From: Alphaproteobacteria bacterium 32-64-14
Lineage (GTDB): Bacteria; Pseudomonadota; Alphaproteobacteria; Caulobacterales; Hyphomonadaceae
Assembly: GCA_002280725.1 (NCBI GenBank)
Contig: NCEM01000017.1
Coordinates: forward strand, 1 to 64,000
DNA length: 64,000 bases
Direction: 5' to 3'
How positions within the stretch are numbered: position 1 is the first letter of the stretch; every line of letters starts with the position of its first letter. The translations under genes were made by a program, and so were the position numbers. The notes beneath the pieces were generated by a model. The model saw only the letters and a list, made by a program, of their open reading frames with translations. It was not told the DNA's origin and made no database searches. Positions 35,489 through 43,556 of this stretch are shown here, one piece after another.

Positions 35489-36703
35489 TTACGTGGCTGC
35501 GACGCTTGCGGGCGCTCGCTCGGCGGGGCGGAAAAACACGGCCAGCAAAAGGACAGCGACGACGGCCATGCCTGCGGGGACCATGAACAGCGTGCGATAG
35601 TCGATGATCCCGGTGAGCGGATCGGTCCACATCGCCATCAACGGCGCGAACAGGTAGTTCGCCGCAACGACGCCGATGCCGAGGATCAGTAGATTGAACA
35701 GCCCCTGGGCGCTGGAGCGCACATCCTTCGGGAAGGCGCTGTCGACGAAGATGTACACGGTCGCGAAGAAGAAGGCGTAGCAGATGCCGTGCAGCAACTG
35801 CATCGCGATGACCGTCGGGACGCTGTCCGGGAAGAAGCCGAACGCGAGGAAGCGTGCGGCGTGGCCGAGGACGCCGATGATCATCGTCCATTTCCAGCCG
35901 AGGCGGATCAGCACGTAGCCGAGCACGAACATGGTGACGATTTCGGCGACCTGGCCGAGGCTCTGCACCAGCATCGAGACGTTGGCGTCGATGCCGACGC
36001 GCTTGGTGAGGTAATCGTCGACCATCATGAAGTAACCGTTGTGAACGGTGCTATCGATGAAGGTGACAAGGAACAGCACGAAGACGGCCGGGATGCCGAG
36101 GATCTTGATCGCCTTGCGCCATGCCAGGGGATCGGTGCCTGCGCCTGAGCGATTGGGCGGCGTGTGAGGCAACGTCAGGCTGTAGGCCGCGAACGCGAAC
36201 GAGACGATGGCGGCGACGACGAAGATGAGACGGATCTCTTCCGCGCCAGCCTTTGCGCTGAGCAGGAAGAAGAACGGCCAGCTGACCATGATCCAGCCGA
36301 TGGTGCCGCCCATGCGGATGACGCCGAATTGCGCGGCCGGATCACGCAGGTTGGCGAAGGCGATGGCGTTCGCCACGGACATCGAGGGCACGTAGACGAG
36401 GCTGAAGATGAGATAGCAGCCGAAGAACGGCCAGAAGTCGGCAAAGTAGGCGCAGCCGAGGAGCGCCGCGCCGCCGATGACGTTGCTGGCGGCAAGAAAG
36501 CGCTCGGCCGAGAAGTTGCGGTCGGCGAACTGGTTGGAGAAAAAAATGCCGATGATGGCGGCGATGCCCCAGGCGCTGCCGACAAGCGATTGCTGCCACG
36601 CCTCGAATTTCAGAAGGCCCATATAGGGGTACAGCTTCGGCATGTACGCGCCCCAGATGGCGAGCTGGAGCAGCATCATCAAGAACAGGCGTGCCTGGAT
36701 CAC
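35489..36703 (-). CDS. MFS transporter, nucleoside:H+ symporter (NupG/XapB) type
   Basis: 404 residues with 12 hydrophobic segments. The order and length match the Nuc_H_symport branch, with features such as IRMGGTIGWIMVSWPFFFLL, TVHNGYFMMVDDYLTKRVG and LLHGICYAFFFATVYIFVD. Proteins of this branch in sugar-utilisation loci often move sugars rather than nucleosides. The GTG at 36701-36703 is preceded by GGAGG eight bases away. It is the first gene of the minus-strand operon with the two isomerases and the oxidoreductase, and divergent from the DUF1080 lipoprotein gene across 136 bp. Confidence 0.88.
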   Translation of the reverse strand: MIQARLFLMMLLQLAIWGAYMPKLYPYMGLLKFEAWQQSLVGSAWGIAAIIGIFFSNQFADRNFSAERFLAASNVIGGAALLGCAYFADFWPFFGCYLIFSLVYVPSMSVANAIAFANLRDPAAQFGVIRMGGTIGWIMVSWPFFFLLSAKAGAEEIRLIFVVAAIVSFAFAAYSLTLPHTPPNRSGAGTDPLAWRKAIKILGIPAVFVLFLVTFIDSTVHNGYFMMVDDYLTKRVGIDANVSMLVQSLGQVAEIVTMFVLGYVLIRLGWKWTMIIGVLGHAARFLAFGFFPDSVPTVIAMQLLHGICYAFFFATVYIFVDSAFPKDVRSSAQGLFNLLILGIGVVAANYLFAPLMAMWTDPLTGIIDYRTLFMVPAGMAVVAVLLLAVFFRPAERAPASVAAT

Positions 36704-36839
36704 GTGTCATTCCTCCCGAAGGCCGCTCGCGTCTGTCGCCAGCGCGCGGCTCATGTTCTAGGATCGAGTGTTACCTGCACGGCAGCGCGTGTCCATAACG
36801 CAGCGCGAGACATCGATGCAGGACACGGGAGAGACGCCA

Positions 36840-37634
36840 ATGCGTGGCTTTATCGATGGTCTTGCCGCTACGGCCATAGCGTTGGCGGCGGCTGGTTGTT
36901 CGGCAATGCCACAAAGCGGCGAAAACTGGGAATCGTTGTTCGACGGCAGGACGCTGAACGGCTGGACGCCGAAGATTCGCGGTTTCCCGCTGGGCGAGAA
37001 CTATCGCGATACCTTCCACGTTCGCGATGGGGCCATCGTGGTGGACTATTCGAAGTATGACCAGTTCGGCGAACGGTTCGGCCATCTGTTCTACAAGGAG
37101 GCGTTCTACGGTCCGTACAGACTGCGCTTTGAGTATCGTTTTTTGGAAGAGCATCCGGCGGACACGCCCGCGTGGGCGATAGCGAATTCCGGCGTGATGA
37201 TCTTCGGCGAGGATCCGAAGGGCATGGCGGTGGGCGACAGTTTTCCGGTTTCGGTCGAGGCTCAGTTGCTGGGACCGGCGCCGGGGCAGACGCGGTTCAA
37301 CGGCAATATGTGTTCGCCCGGCACGAATGTCGTGATGGATGGCAAGCTGGAGACGACGCACTGCATCAATTCGAAAACGCCGTCCGGTCCGAATGGCGTG
37401 TGGGCAGAGTTCGAGGTTGAGGTGGATGCGGGCGGAACGGTGACGCAGAAGATCAATGGCGTGCCCACGATCGTGTATTCCACCGTCCAACTCGACCCGG
37501 AAGGCAAGATGGCGAATTCGAAGCCACTGGTGGTGGCGGCGGGCGGCAAGCTGATGCTCGATGGCGGCACGATCTCGCTGCAGAGCGAAGGCAATCCGAT
37601 CGAGTTCAGGAAGATCGAGATCCTGCGGAAGTAG
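36840..37634 (+). CDS. DUF1080 lipoprotein, 3-keto-disaccharide hydrolase type
   Basis: About 264 residues. From the ATG at 36840 (GGGAGA eight bases upstream) the signal is MRGFIDGLAATAIALAAAGC, a lipoprotein. The DUF1080 concanavalin-like domain is plain: WESLFDGRTLNGWTPK, RDTFHVRDGAIVVDY, LRFEYRFLEEHPADTP, NSGVMIFGEDP, and a C-terminal EGNPIEFRKIEILRK. Members of this family have been shown to cleave 3-keto-glycosides. Its location beside a GMC/small-subunit pair and sugar isomerases strongly supports that role. It would act in the periplasm, anchored to a membrane. Confidence 0.9.
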   Translation: MRGFIDGLAATAIALAAAGCSAMPQSGENWESLFDGRTLNGWTPKIRGFPLGENYRDTFHVRDGAIVVDYSKYDQFGERFGHLFYKEAFYGPYRLRFEYRFLEEHPADTPAWAIANSGVMIFGEDPKGMAVGDSFPVSVEAQLLGPAPGQTRFNGNMCSPGTNVVMDGKLETTHCINSKTPSGPNGVWAEFEVEVDAGGTVTQKINGVPTIVYSTVQLDPEGKMANSKPLVVAAGGKLMLDGGTISLQSEGNPIEFRKIEILRK

Positions 37635-39242
37635 CTAGCGCTGCGCAGAGGACGACATCACGAAGCCTTCGTATCCCTTGGCTGCCACATCATCGCAGAG
37701 CTGGCGATAGACGCCGACACCGCCGGGATATGGCATGAACACGCGCGGCTTTCCGGGCACGTTTGCGCCGATGTACCAGGAACTGGCCTGGGGATAGAGC
37801 GTCATGTTGGCGACTTCGTTTACGTGCGCCACCCAGCCTTCCTCAGCCGCTGGCGTCGCGTCGATGGCATCCATCTGGCGCTGGCCCATCGCGGCGATGC
37901 AGTCGCTGATCCAGTCGATGTGCTGTTCGATGGACACGACCATATTCGACAGGACGGACGGGCTACCCGGCCCGGTGACGACGAACATGTTAGGAAAGCC
38001 CGCAACCATCAGGCCCAGATAGGTGCGCGGGCCGCCATGCCATTTATCCTTCAGCGTCTCGCCACCCCGGCCGCGTATGTCGATCTTTGACAAGGCGCCG
38101 GTCATCGCGTCGAATCCGAGCGCGAAGATGAGGGAGTCGAACGCATACTCGTTGTCGCCGACCTTCACGCCTTTTGGCGTCACTGTGATCGGAGTTTGCG
38201 AGATATCGACCAGCTTGACGTTGTCGCGATTGAAGACCTCGAAATAGCCGGTGTCGACGCAGATGCGCTTTGACCCCACCGGATAGGTTTTGGGGATGAG
38301 CAGGTCGGCCGTGACGGGATCCTTCACGACGGCGCGCACCTTGTCCGCTATGAAGTCGACGAAGGTGTCGTTGGCTTCTTTCAGGATCAGCATATCCGCG
38401 AAGGCGCCGCCGATGGCAAAGCCGCCTTTCGCCCAGCGATCCTCATAGACGCGGTTGCGTTCTTCCGCAGGCGTCTCAAGCGCCATCTTGTCAGACACCA
38501 CGGCTGCGACCATGCCGATGGGGTTTTCGCGCTCGGCCCGGCGATTGGCTTCGCGGTTGGCGAGCCAGGCCTGCTTCGTCTCGGGATTGGCCGGGCCGTT
38601 GTGAGCGGGGATGCTATAGCTTGGCGTGCGCTGGAAGATGTGAAGGCTGCCGACATCAGGCGCGATCTGCGTGATGGTCTGCACGGCGGAAGAGCCCGTG
38701 CCGATGATGCCGACACGCTTGCCGCGAAAATCGACGCCGCCTTCGGGCCAGCTCGACGTGTTGTAGACTTCACCTTTGAACGTGTCTGCGCCGGGGATAT
38801 CGACCTTCTTCGGCGCCGACAGGCAGCCTGTCGCCATCACGCAATAGCGCGCGGAAACGCGATCACCCTTGTCCGTTGTCACCGTCCAGCGGTTTGCCGT
38901 CTCGTCGAATGTGGCGGCGGTAACGCGCGTGTCGAGCTGGATGCCGGAGCGAAGATCGAAGCGGTCAGCGACGTGGTTGAGATAGCGCAGCAGCTCTGGC
39001 TGGGCGGCGTAGCGCTCGCTCCATTTCCACTCTTGCTCCAACTCAGCCGAGAACGAGTAGGAGTATTCGTGGCTTTCAACGTCGACGCGCGCGCCGGGAT
39101 AGCGGTTCCAGTACCAGGTGCCGCCCACGCTCGAACCGGCCTCGAACACCCGCGCTGACAAGCCAAGGCCGCGCGCCTTGTGCAGCATGTAGAGGCCGGA
39201 GAAGCCCGCGCCGACGATCGCCACATCGAGTGTTTGCGTCAT
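37635..39242 (-). CDS. Flavin monooxygenase, Baeyer-Villiger type
   Basis: 535 residues. Two Rossmann motifs are present: AIVGAGFSGLYML near residue 9 and RVGIIGTGSSAVQTI near 176. GGTWYWNRYPGARVD is a typical BVMO block. The fingerprint FKGEVYNTSSWPE (155-167) fits FxGxxxHxxxW(P/D) except that N161 replaces the histidine. It would insert oxygen next to a ketone, or oxygenate a heteroatom, using NADPH. It follows the GMC and small-subunit genes by 26 bp on the same strand, so its substrate may be a ketone made in this locus, an inference only. GAGG precedes the ATG. Confidence 0.88.
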   Translation of the reverse strand: MTQTLDVAIVGAGFSGLYMLHKARGLGLSARVFEAGSSVGGTWYWNRYPGARVDVESHEYSYSFSAELEQEWKWSERYAAQPELLRYLNHVADRFDLRSGIQLDTRVTAATFDETANRWTVTTDKGDRVSARYCVMATGCLSAPKKVDIPGADTFKGEVYNTSSWPEGGVDFRGKRVGIIGTGSSAVQTITQIAPDVGSLHIFQRTPSYSIPAHNGPANPETKQAWLANREANRRAERENPIGMVAAVVSDKMALETPAEERNRVYEDRWAKGGFAIGGAFADMLILKEANDTFVDFIADKVRAVVKDPVTADLLIPKTYPVGSKRICVDTGYFEVFNRDNVKLVDISQTPITVTPKGVKVGDNEYAFDSLIFALGFDAMTGALSKIDIRGRGGETLKDKWHGGPRTYLGLMVAGFPNMFVVTGPGSPSVLSNMVVSIEQHIDWISDCIAAMGQRQMDAIDATPAAEEGWVAHVNEVANMTLYPQASSWYIGANVPGKPRVFMPYPGGVGVYRQLCDDVAAKGYEGFVMSSSAQR

Positions 39243-39268
39243 CGTCGTCTTCCTCTTTGTGCCGAACG

Positions 39269-39877
39269 CTACAGCGCCGAGACCTTGCCGACTTCGGAGA
39301 GCGGAAGATCGCCGCGGAACGGGCCGGGGGTCTGGTTGTAGTACATCAGCTTGGTCGCGCCCGGCTCAGATGTGCAGAAGCCGAGGATGGTCAGCTCCTT
39401 CACCAGCCGGAACGGGTGCGGCGGAACCGGGGGGTTCGCGCTCCCATTGGCGCGGGTGTAGTCGTACTGCTCGCGGTCATACCGCTTCATCAGCTCGACC
39501 TGCTCGTCGCTGGTGAGCTGAGAGAATGACACGCCACGCAAAGCCTTTGCATCGGCATTCACCTTCGCAAGGCCTGTGCGGATGACGTCACGCTCGCGTT
39601 GCGGATAGTAACCCGCGAGCATACGGTCAATGAAGGCGGGCACGCCAACATCCAGCGCGCCGGGGGTATCTGTCTTCGGGATGATCTGGTCGGCCATCGA
39701 CGTGATCGTCGCCATCTCCAGCGGCGTCAGGAAATTGCCTGTGGGCCCCATGGGCGTCGGCCCGTCAACCCAGGGCGTAGCGGCGCATCCGGCAAGAATG
39801 CCTGCGGCGGCGCTGGCGGAGATTGTTCCGCCCATCAGCATCGAGGCGCGGTGAAGAAGTTCGCGGCGGTCCATCAT
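39269..39877 (-). CDS. Gluconate 2-dehydrogenase subunit 3-like small subunit (Tat-exported)
   Basis: About 202 residues. The N-terminus MMDRRELLHRASMLMGG is a twin-arginine signal with a lipobox-like LAGC after it. The family body follows: FLTPLEMATITSMADQIIP (typical of subunit 3), GVPAFIDRMLAGYY, and KELTILGFCTSEPGATKLM. It partners the GMC catalytic subunit and carries it through the Tat system. The start at 39877 is chosen because AGGAG eight bases upstream fits; that AGGAG overlaps the TAG stop of the GMC gene, so the pair is translationally coupled. LacC of Caulobacter is a comparable protein. Confidence 0.9.
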   Translation of the reverse strand: MMDRRELLHRASMLMGGTISASAAAGILAGCAATPWVDGPTPMGPTGNFLTPLEMATITSMADQIIPKTDTPGALDVGVPAFIDRMLAGYYPQRERDVIRTGLAKVNADAKALRGVSFSQLTSDEQVELMKRYDREQYDYTRANGSANPPVPPHPFRLVKELTILGFCTSEPGATKLMYYNQTPGPFRGDLPLSEVGKVSAL

Positions 39878-39888
39878 TGTCATGGCTC

Positions 39889-41622
39889 CTAGAGTTCGCC
39901 GCGCTTCAGCGCGTTGACGGCGTGATCCGCCGCACGCGCCGTGAGCGCCATGTAGGTGAGCGAAGGGTTCACGCAGGCAGCAGACGTCATTGCCGCGCCG
40001 TCCGTAACGTAGACGTTCGTGCAGCCATGGACCTGATTGTGCGCGTTCAGCACGGACGTTTTTGGGTCGCGGCCCATGCGCGCCGTGCCCATCTCGTGGA
40101 TGCCAAGACCGGGAGCATAGGGACGATCATACGGGCGGACATTCTTGAAGCCCGCCGCTTCCATCATTTCGACGGCGGAGGACTGCATGTCCTTGCGCAT
40201 GTTGAGTTCGTTCTGGCGGATGGTGACGTCCATGGTCAGGGTCGGCAGGCCGTCCTTGTCCTTGACATCGTGGTTCAGCCAGACGCGGTTGTCGCGATAG
40301 GGAAGCATCTCGCCAAAGCCGGTGAGGCCCATCGTCCATGCGCCCGGTTCGGAGATTTCGTCCTTCAGATCCTTGCCGAAGCCCATCTCCGCAACGAGGC
40401 GCTGCCAGCCCGTGCGGCTTGCGCCGCCCTGATAGCCGTAGCCGCGCGTGAAATCCTTCTGCTTCGTCTTCGTGTCGCCGAGGTTTCGGAAGCGCGGCAC
40501 ATAAATTCCCGTGGGGCGACGACCGGCATAGTAGCGGTCTTCATAGCCATCCACGTCGGCTTGCGCGCCGGCGAGGAAGTGGTGATCCATCACGTTGCGG
40601 CCGAGCTCGTCGCTGTCGTTGCCGAAGCCGTTCGGGAAGCGGTCGCTCTTCGAGTGGAGCATGATCCAGGTCGTCGCAAGAGCGGATGCGTTGAGGAAGA
40701 TTACCTTGGCGTAGTATTCGGTGACCTTGCCCGTATTGCCATCCTGCACGCGCACGCCGGTCGCCTTGTTCGCGGCCTTGTCGAAGATCACTTCAGTGAC
40801 GATCGAGTCCGGCTGCAGCGTCATGTTGCCGGTGTGATCGGCGGCGATCAGTGTTGCGCCGTTGGAGGAGAAGTAGGCGCCGAAGGCGCAGCCGCGCATG
40901 CAGAGGTTGCGCGTCTGGCATGTGCCGCGGCCGATCTTCATCTGCTCGTCGGTGGGTTTGGTCAGGTGAGCGGTGCGGCCCATGGTGACGCGGCGTTCGG
41001 GGAACGTGCCTTCGACTTTCCCCTTGAAGCTCTTCTCGACGACGTTGAATTCCATCGCGGGCTGGAAGATGCCGTCGGGCAGTTGCGCGAGGCCTTCATT
41101 CGTGCCGCTGACGCCCATCCAGCGTTCGACGTGGTCGTACCAGGGCGCAAGGTCGGCATAGCGGATCGGCCAGTCGACGCCGACGCCTTCTTTCGCGTTG
41201 GCTTCAAAGTCGAGGTCGGAGTGGCGATAGCTCTGGCGGCCCCAGGTGATGGAGCGTCCGCCGACGTGATACCCGCGGATCCAGTCGAAGCGGTTCACCT
41301 CGGTGTAGGGATGCTCGTCGTCCTTTACGAACCAGTGGTTCCACTGGTCGTTGACCGTGTAACCGGTGCGGGCCTGCTTGGGATAATGCTTGTCGACTTC
41401 GTCTTGCGGCGTACGGCCGTTGGGATAGCGGAAGTCCCAGGGGTTCATGGCGAAGGTCTTGTAGTCCTTGCCGTGCTCGACCTTTCGGCCGCGTTCGAGA
41501 ACGAGCGTCTTCAGCCCTTTCTCGCACAGCTCCTTGGCGGCCCACCCGCCGGCGATGCCGCTGCCGACGACGATGGCGTCGAATGTACGCTGTTCGCGCG
41601 TACCCTGTGAAAGATCCTGCAT
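39889..41622 (-). CDS. GMC-family FAD dehydrogenase, glucoside 3-dehydrogenase type
   Basis: 577 residues. FAD loop: AIVVGSGIAGGWAAKEL near residue 16. C235, C241 and C245 in GTCQTRNLCMRGCAFGA form Cx5Cx3C, the spacing of the three cysteines that hold the [3Fe-4S] cluster of bacterial FAD-glucose dehydrogenase. The catalytic pair is H509 (GIHEMGTARMG) and N552 (ACVNPSLTYM). No signal peptide is present, as expected if it is exported piggyback with the Tat-tagged subunit 3. It would oxidise C3 of glycosides or sugars and pass electrons to a cytochrome. A LacB-type cytochrome c is not in this window. Confidence 0.9.
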   Translation of the reverse strand: MQDLSQGTREQRTFDAIVVGSGIAGGWAAKELCEKGLKTLVLERGRKVEHGKDYKTFAMNPWDFRYPNGRTPQDEVDKHYPKQARTGYTVNDQWNHWFVKDDEHPYTEVNRFDWIRGYHVGGRSITWGRQSYRHSDLDFEANAKEGVGVDWPIRYADLAPWYDHVERWMGVSGTNEGLAQLPDGIFQPAMEFNVVEKSFKGKVEGTFPERRVTMGRTAHLTKPTDEQMKIGRGTCQTRNLCMRGCAFGAYFSSNGATLIAADHTGNMTLQPDSIVTEVIFDKAANKATGVRVQDGNTGKVTEYYAKVIFLNASALATTWIMLHSKSDRFPNGFGNDSDELGRNVMDHHFLAGAQADVDGYEDRYYAGRRPTGIYVPRFRNLGDTKTKQKDFTRGYGYQGGASRTGWQRLVAEMGFGKDLKDEISEPGAWTMGLTGFGEMLPYRDNRVWLNHDVKDKDGLPTLTMDVTIRQNELNMRKDMQSSAVEMMEAAGFKNVRPYDRPYAPGLGIHEMGTARMGRDPKTSVLNAHNQVHGCTNVYVTDGAAMTSAACVNPSLTYMALTARAADHAVNALKRGEL

Positions 41623-41828
41623 ACCCTCAATCCTCCCGGCAGGAGTTCTCCGCTCTGCGCCCGACGGGGCGACTGGCTGGGACTCTGCTCCGTGTTACGT
41701 AAGGGGCAGCGTGTCACGACCGTGCGCCCGGTCAAGCTGGCGTGAGGGAAGCTGTCGCAGTCCCGGAGGCCGCAGGTTGCTAGCCGCCCGATCCAGGGAC
41801 TAGTCTGCGTAGGTCAGCGACGGACCAG

Positions 41829-42404
41829 ATGTCAGGAATTCTCAACGAATACGAAGCGAGCAAGGCCGCCCTGCGCCGGTATCTAGGGCGGTTTTTCGCG
41901 CGTTCGCAGGACGTGGACGACCTTCTGCAGGAGGTATTCGTCCGCGCCTACGCCATGGAGGCCCGCCGGCCGATCCTGATGCCGCGCGCCTATCTCTTCC
42001 GCGTCGCCAAGCATGTCGCCCTGAACGAAATCGCGCGCAGGAAGAATTCTGCAACGGATTCGGTAGAGGATTTCGAGCAGCCGGATGTCATTGGGAGCGA
42101 TACCCAACCCGGAGTGGAGCAACTCGTGGATGGCAGGCGCCGACTTGCCCTGTTTTCCAACGCGGTTGCCGCCTTGCCTAGCCAATGCCGGAAAGTGCTC
42201 GTGCTGAAGAAGATAGAAGGCCTCTCACAGCGCGAGATCGCTGACCGTCTCGGCATCGCCGAAAGCACGGTTGAGAAGCATTTGGCCAAGGCGCTGCTGC
42301 TTACGCGGGATTTCATGGCCCGCCGCGAGCATCAGGAGCCCGATGGGGCTTCCACACGGGAAACCGCTGCTGTACGCCGCCTCCGCTCGGGAGACGGTGA
42401 ATGA
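41829..42404 (+). CDS. ECF sigma factor, FecI-like
   Basis: 191 residues. Region 2 includes SQDVDDLLQEVFVRAYAME, and region 4 reads VLVLKKIEGLSQREIADRLG then IAESTVEKHLAKALLL, the FecI-type helix-turn-helix. It is coupled to the next gene by ATGA overlap. Together with FecR and an STN-bearing TonB receptor it forms a cell-surface signalling set that switches on transcription when the receptor binds its ligand. The 206 bp upstream, shared with the divergent GMC gene, probably hold its promoter, but I see no site I would name. Confidence 0.93.
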   Translation: MSGILNEYEASKAALRRYLGRFFARSQDVDDLLQEVFVRAYAMEARRPILMPRAYLFRVAKHVALNEIARRKNSATDSVEDFEQPDVIGSDTQPGVEQLVDGRRRLALFSNAVAALPSQCRKVLVLKKIEGLSQREIADRLGIAESTVEKHLAKALLLTRDFMARREHQEPDGASTRETAAVRRLRSGDGE

Positions 42405-43417
42405 GTTCCACCGGCAACATCGTGAACTTCCCTGACCGCTCGCCCATCGAGGACGACGCGGCGCGCTGGGTCGTGCGGCACGACAACGGGGCGCTCACAC
42501 CCATCGAGCAGGCCCAGTTTGAAGCCTGGAAGCAGGCCAGCCCGGCTCATGCGGAGGCGTTTGCGCGCCTGTCCGGCCACTGGAACGATCTCGATATCCT
42601 TGCCGGGGTGGCCGATACGCCGGCAGAAAAACCGCTGTGGCAACGTCCGCGGCTGTGGGCCGGCGTCGGCATGGCGGCCGCTGTGATGTTTGCCGTGATC
42701 ATCGGCGTGAACCAGTTTTTGGAGCAGGGCGAGCCTGCCCACCAGGTGGCCGAGCAATCCGGCTTGGGCGTCTACAAGACCAATCTGGGCGACCAGGAGA
42801 AGATTACGCTGGCGGACGGGTCGGTGGTCACGCTCAACACTGACAGCCGCATCGAAGCGCGCATGAGCGGAACCGAGCGCACGGTACGCCTGCTGCAAGG
42901 CGAAGCGTTCTTCGAAGTTGCGCACGACCCGAGTCGTCCATTCCGCGTCTATGCCGGGGACGGGGTAACTGTCGCGGTGGGTACGGCGTTCTCGGTCCGG
43001 CTCGAGAAGGACTCCGTGCAGGTCGTCGTTTCTGAAGGCAAGGTATCCTATTCGCGCGTCACCGACGTGTCTGAGCCTGAGCCGGTGGCGTTCGTGGCCG
43101 CGGGCGAGACCGCGATGTTCGGCGAGAACGTGGTTATCGACCGGGTCGACCTTGCGGAGATCGATCGCAAACTGTCGTGGACGGATGGAAAGCTGGTTTT
43201 CTCTGGCGACCGCCTGTCCAGCGTCGTGGCCGATATCTCACGCTATGCCGACATCCGCTTCGAGTTCGACACACAAGACCTAGCCGACATGCGAGTCGGC
43301 GGGGTATTCGGTCTGGGTGAAGTCGACGACATGCTTGAAGCGCTCGAAACGAACTTCGGCGTGCGTGCAGAACGCATCGGCGACAAGCTTGTGCGTATCG
43401 TCCGCCAGAAGCCCTGA
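42401..43417 (+). CDS. FecR-family anti-sigma / transmembrane sensor
   Basis: 338 residues. An N-terminal cytosolic DUF4880-type segment (AARWVVRHDNGALTPIEQAQ, FEAWKQASPAHAEAFARL) is followed by one transmembrane helix (AGVGMAAAVMFAVIIGVNQF, about 87-106). The periplasmic FecR domain then has VVTLNTDSRIEAR, LLQGEAFFEVAHDP and VAVGTAFSVRL, and the C-terminal STN-contact region is at KLVFSGDRLSSVVADISRY. It holds or activates the FecI sigma depending on the receptor. ATG at 42401 overlaps the fecI stop. The TonB receptor follows by about 139 bp. Confidence 0.93.
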   Translation: MSSTGNIVNFPDRSPIEDDAARWVVRHDNGALTPIEQAQFEAWKQASPAHAEAFARLSGHWNDLDILAGVADTPAEKPLWQRPRLWAGVGMAAAVMFAVIIGVNQFLEQGEPAHQVAEQSGLGVYKTNLGDQEKITLADGSVVTLNTDSRIEARMSGTERTVRLLQGEAFFEVAHDPSRPFRVYAGDGVTVAVGTAFSVRLEKDSVQVVVSEGKVSYSRVTDVSEPEPVAFVAAGETAMFGENVVIDRVDLAEIDRKLSWTDGKLVFSGDRLSSVVADISRYADIRFEFDTQDLADMRVGGVFGLGEVDDMLEALETNFGVRAERIGDKLVRIVRQKP

Positions 43418-43556
43418 CGCGGCAGCGCCGCGTGAGGTTGAGGGTGGGCTTGTCACGCTCGCAAATGCCGCAACAGCGAATGGTCTGGAAGACGCTGCGG
43501 CAACCATGGCTTTCTTGCCCCTCAGCCAAAATTCTTTCGCTCCTTTGGCCGGGACG

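Noticed and set aside
39823..41610. 595-codon open frame on the plus strand opposite the GMC dehydrogenase
   Set aside because: It mirrors a gene with clear FAD, Fe-S and His/Asn motifs. The translation is rich in Val/Ala/Arg/His without any domain, as expected from the reverse of GC-rich codons.
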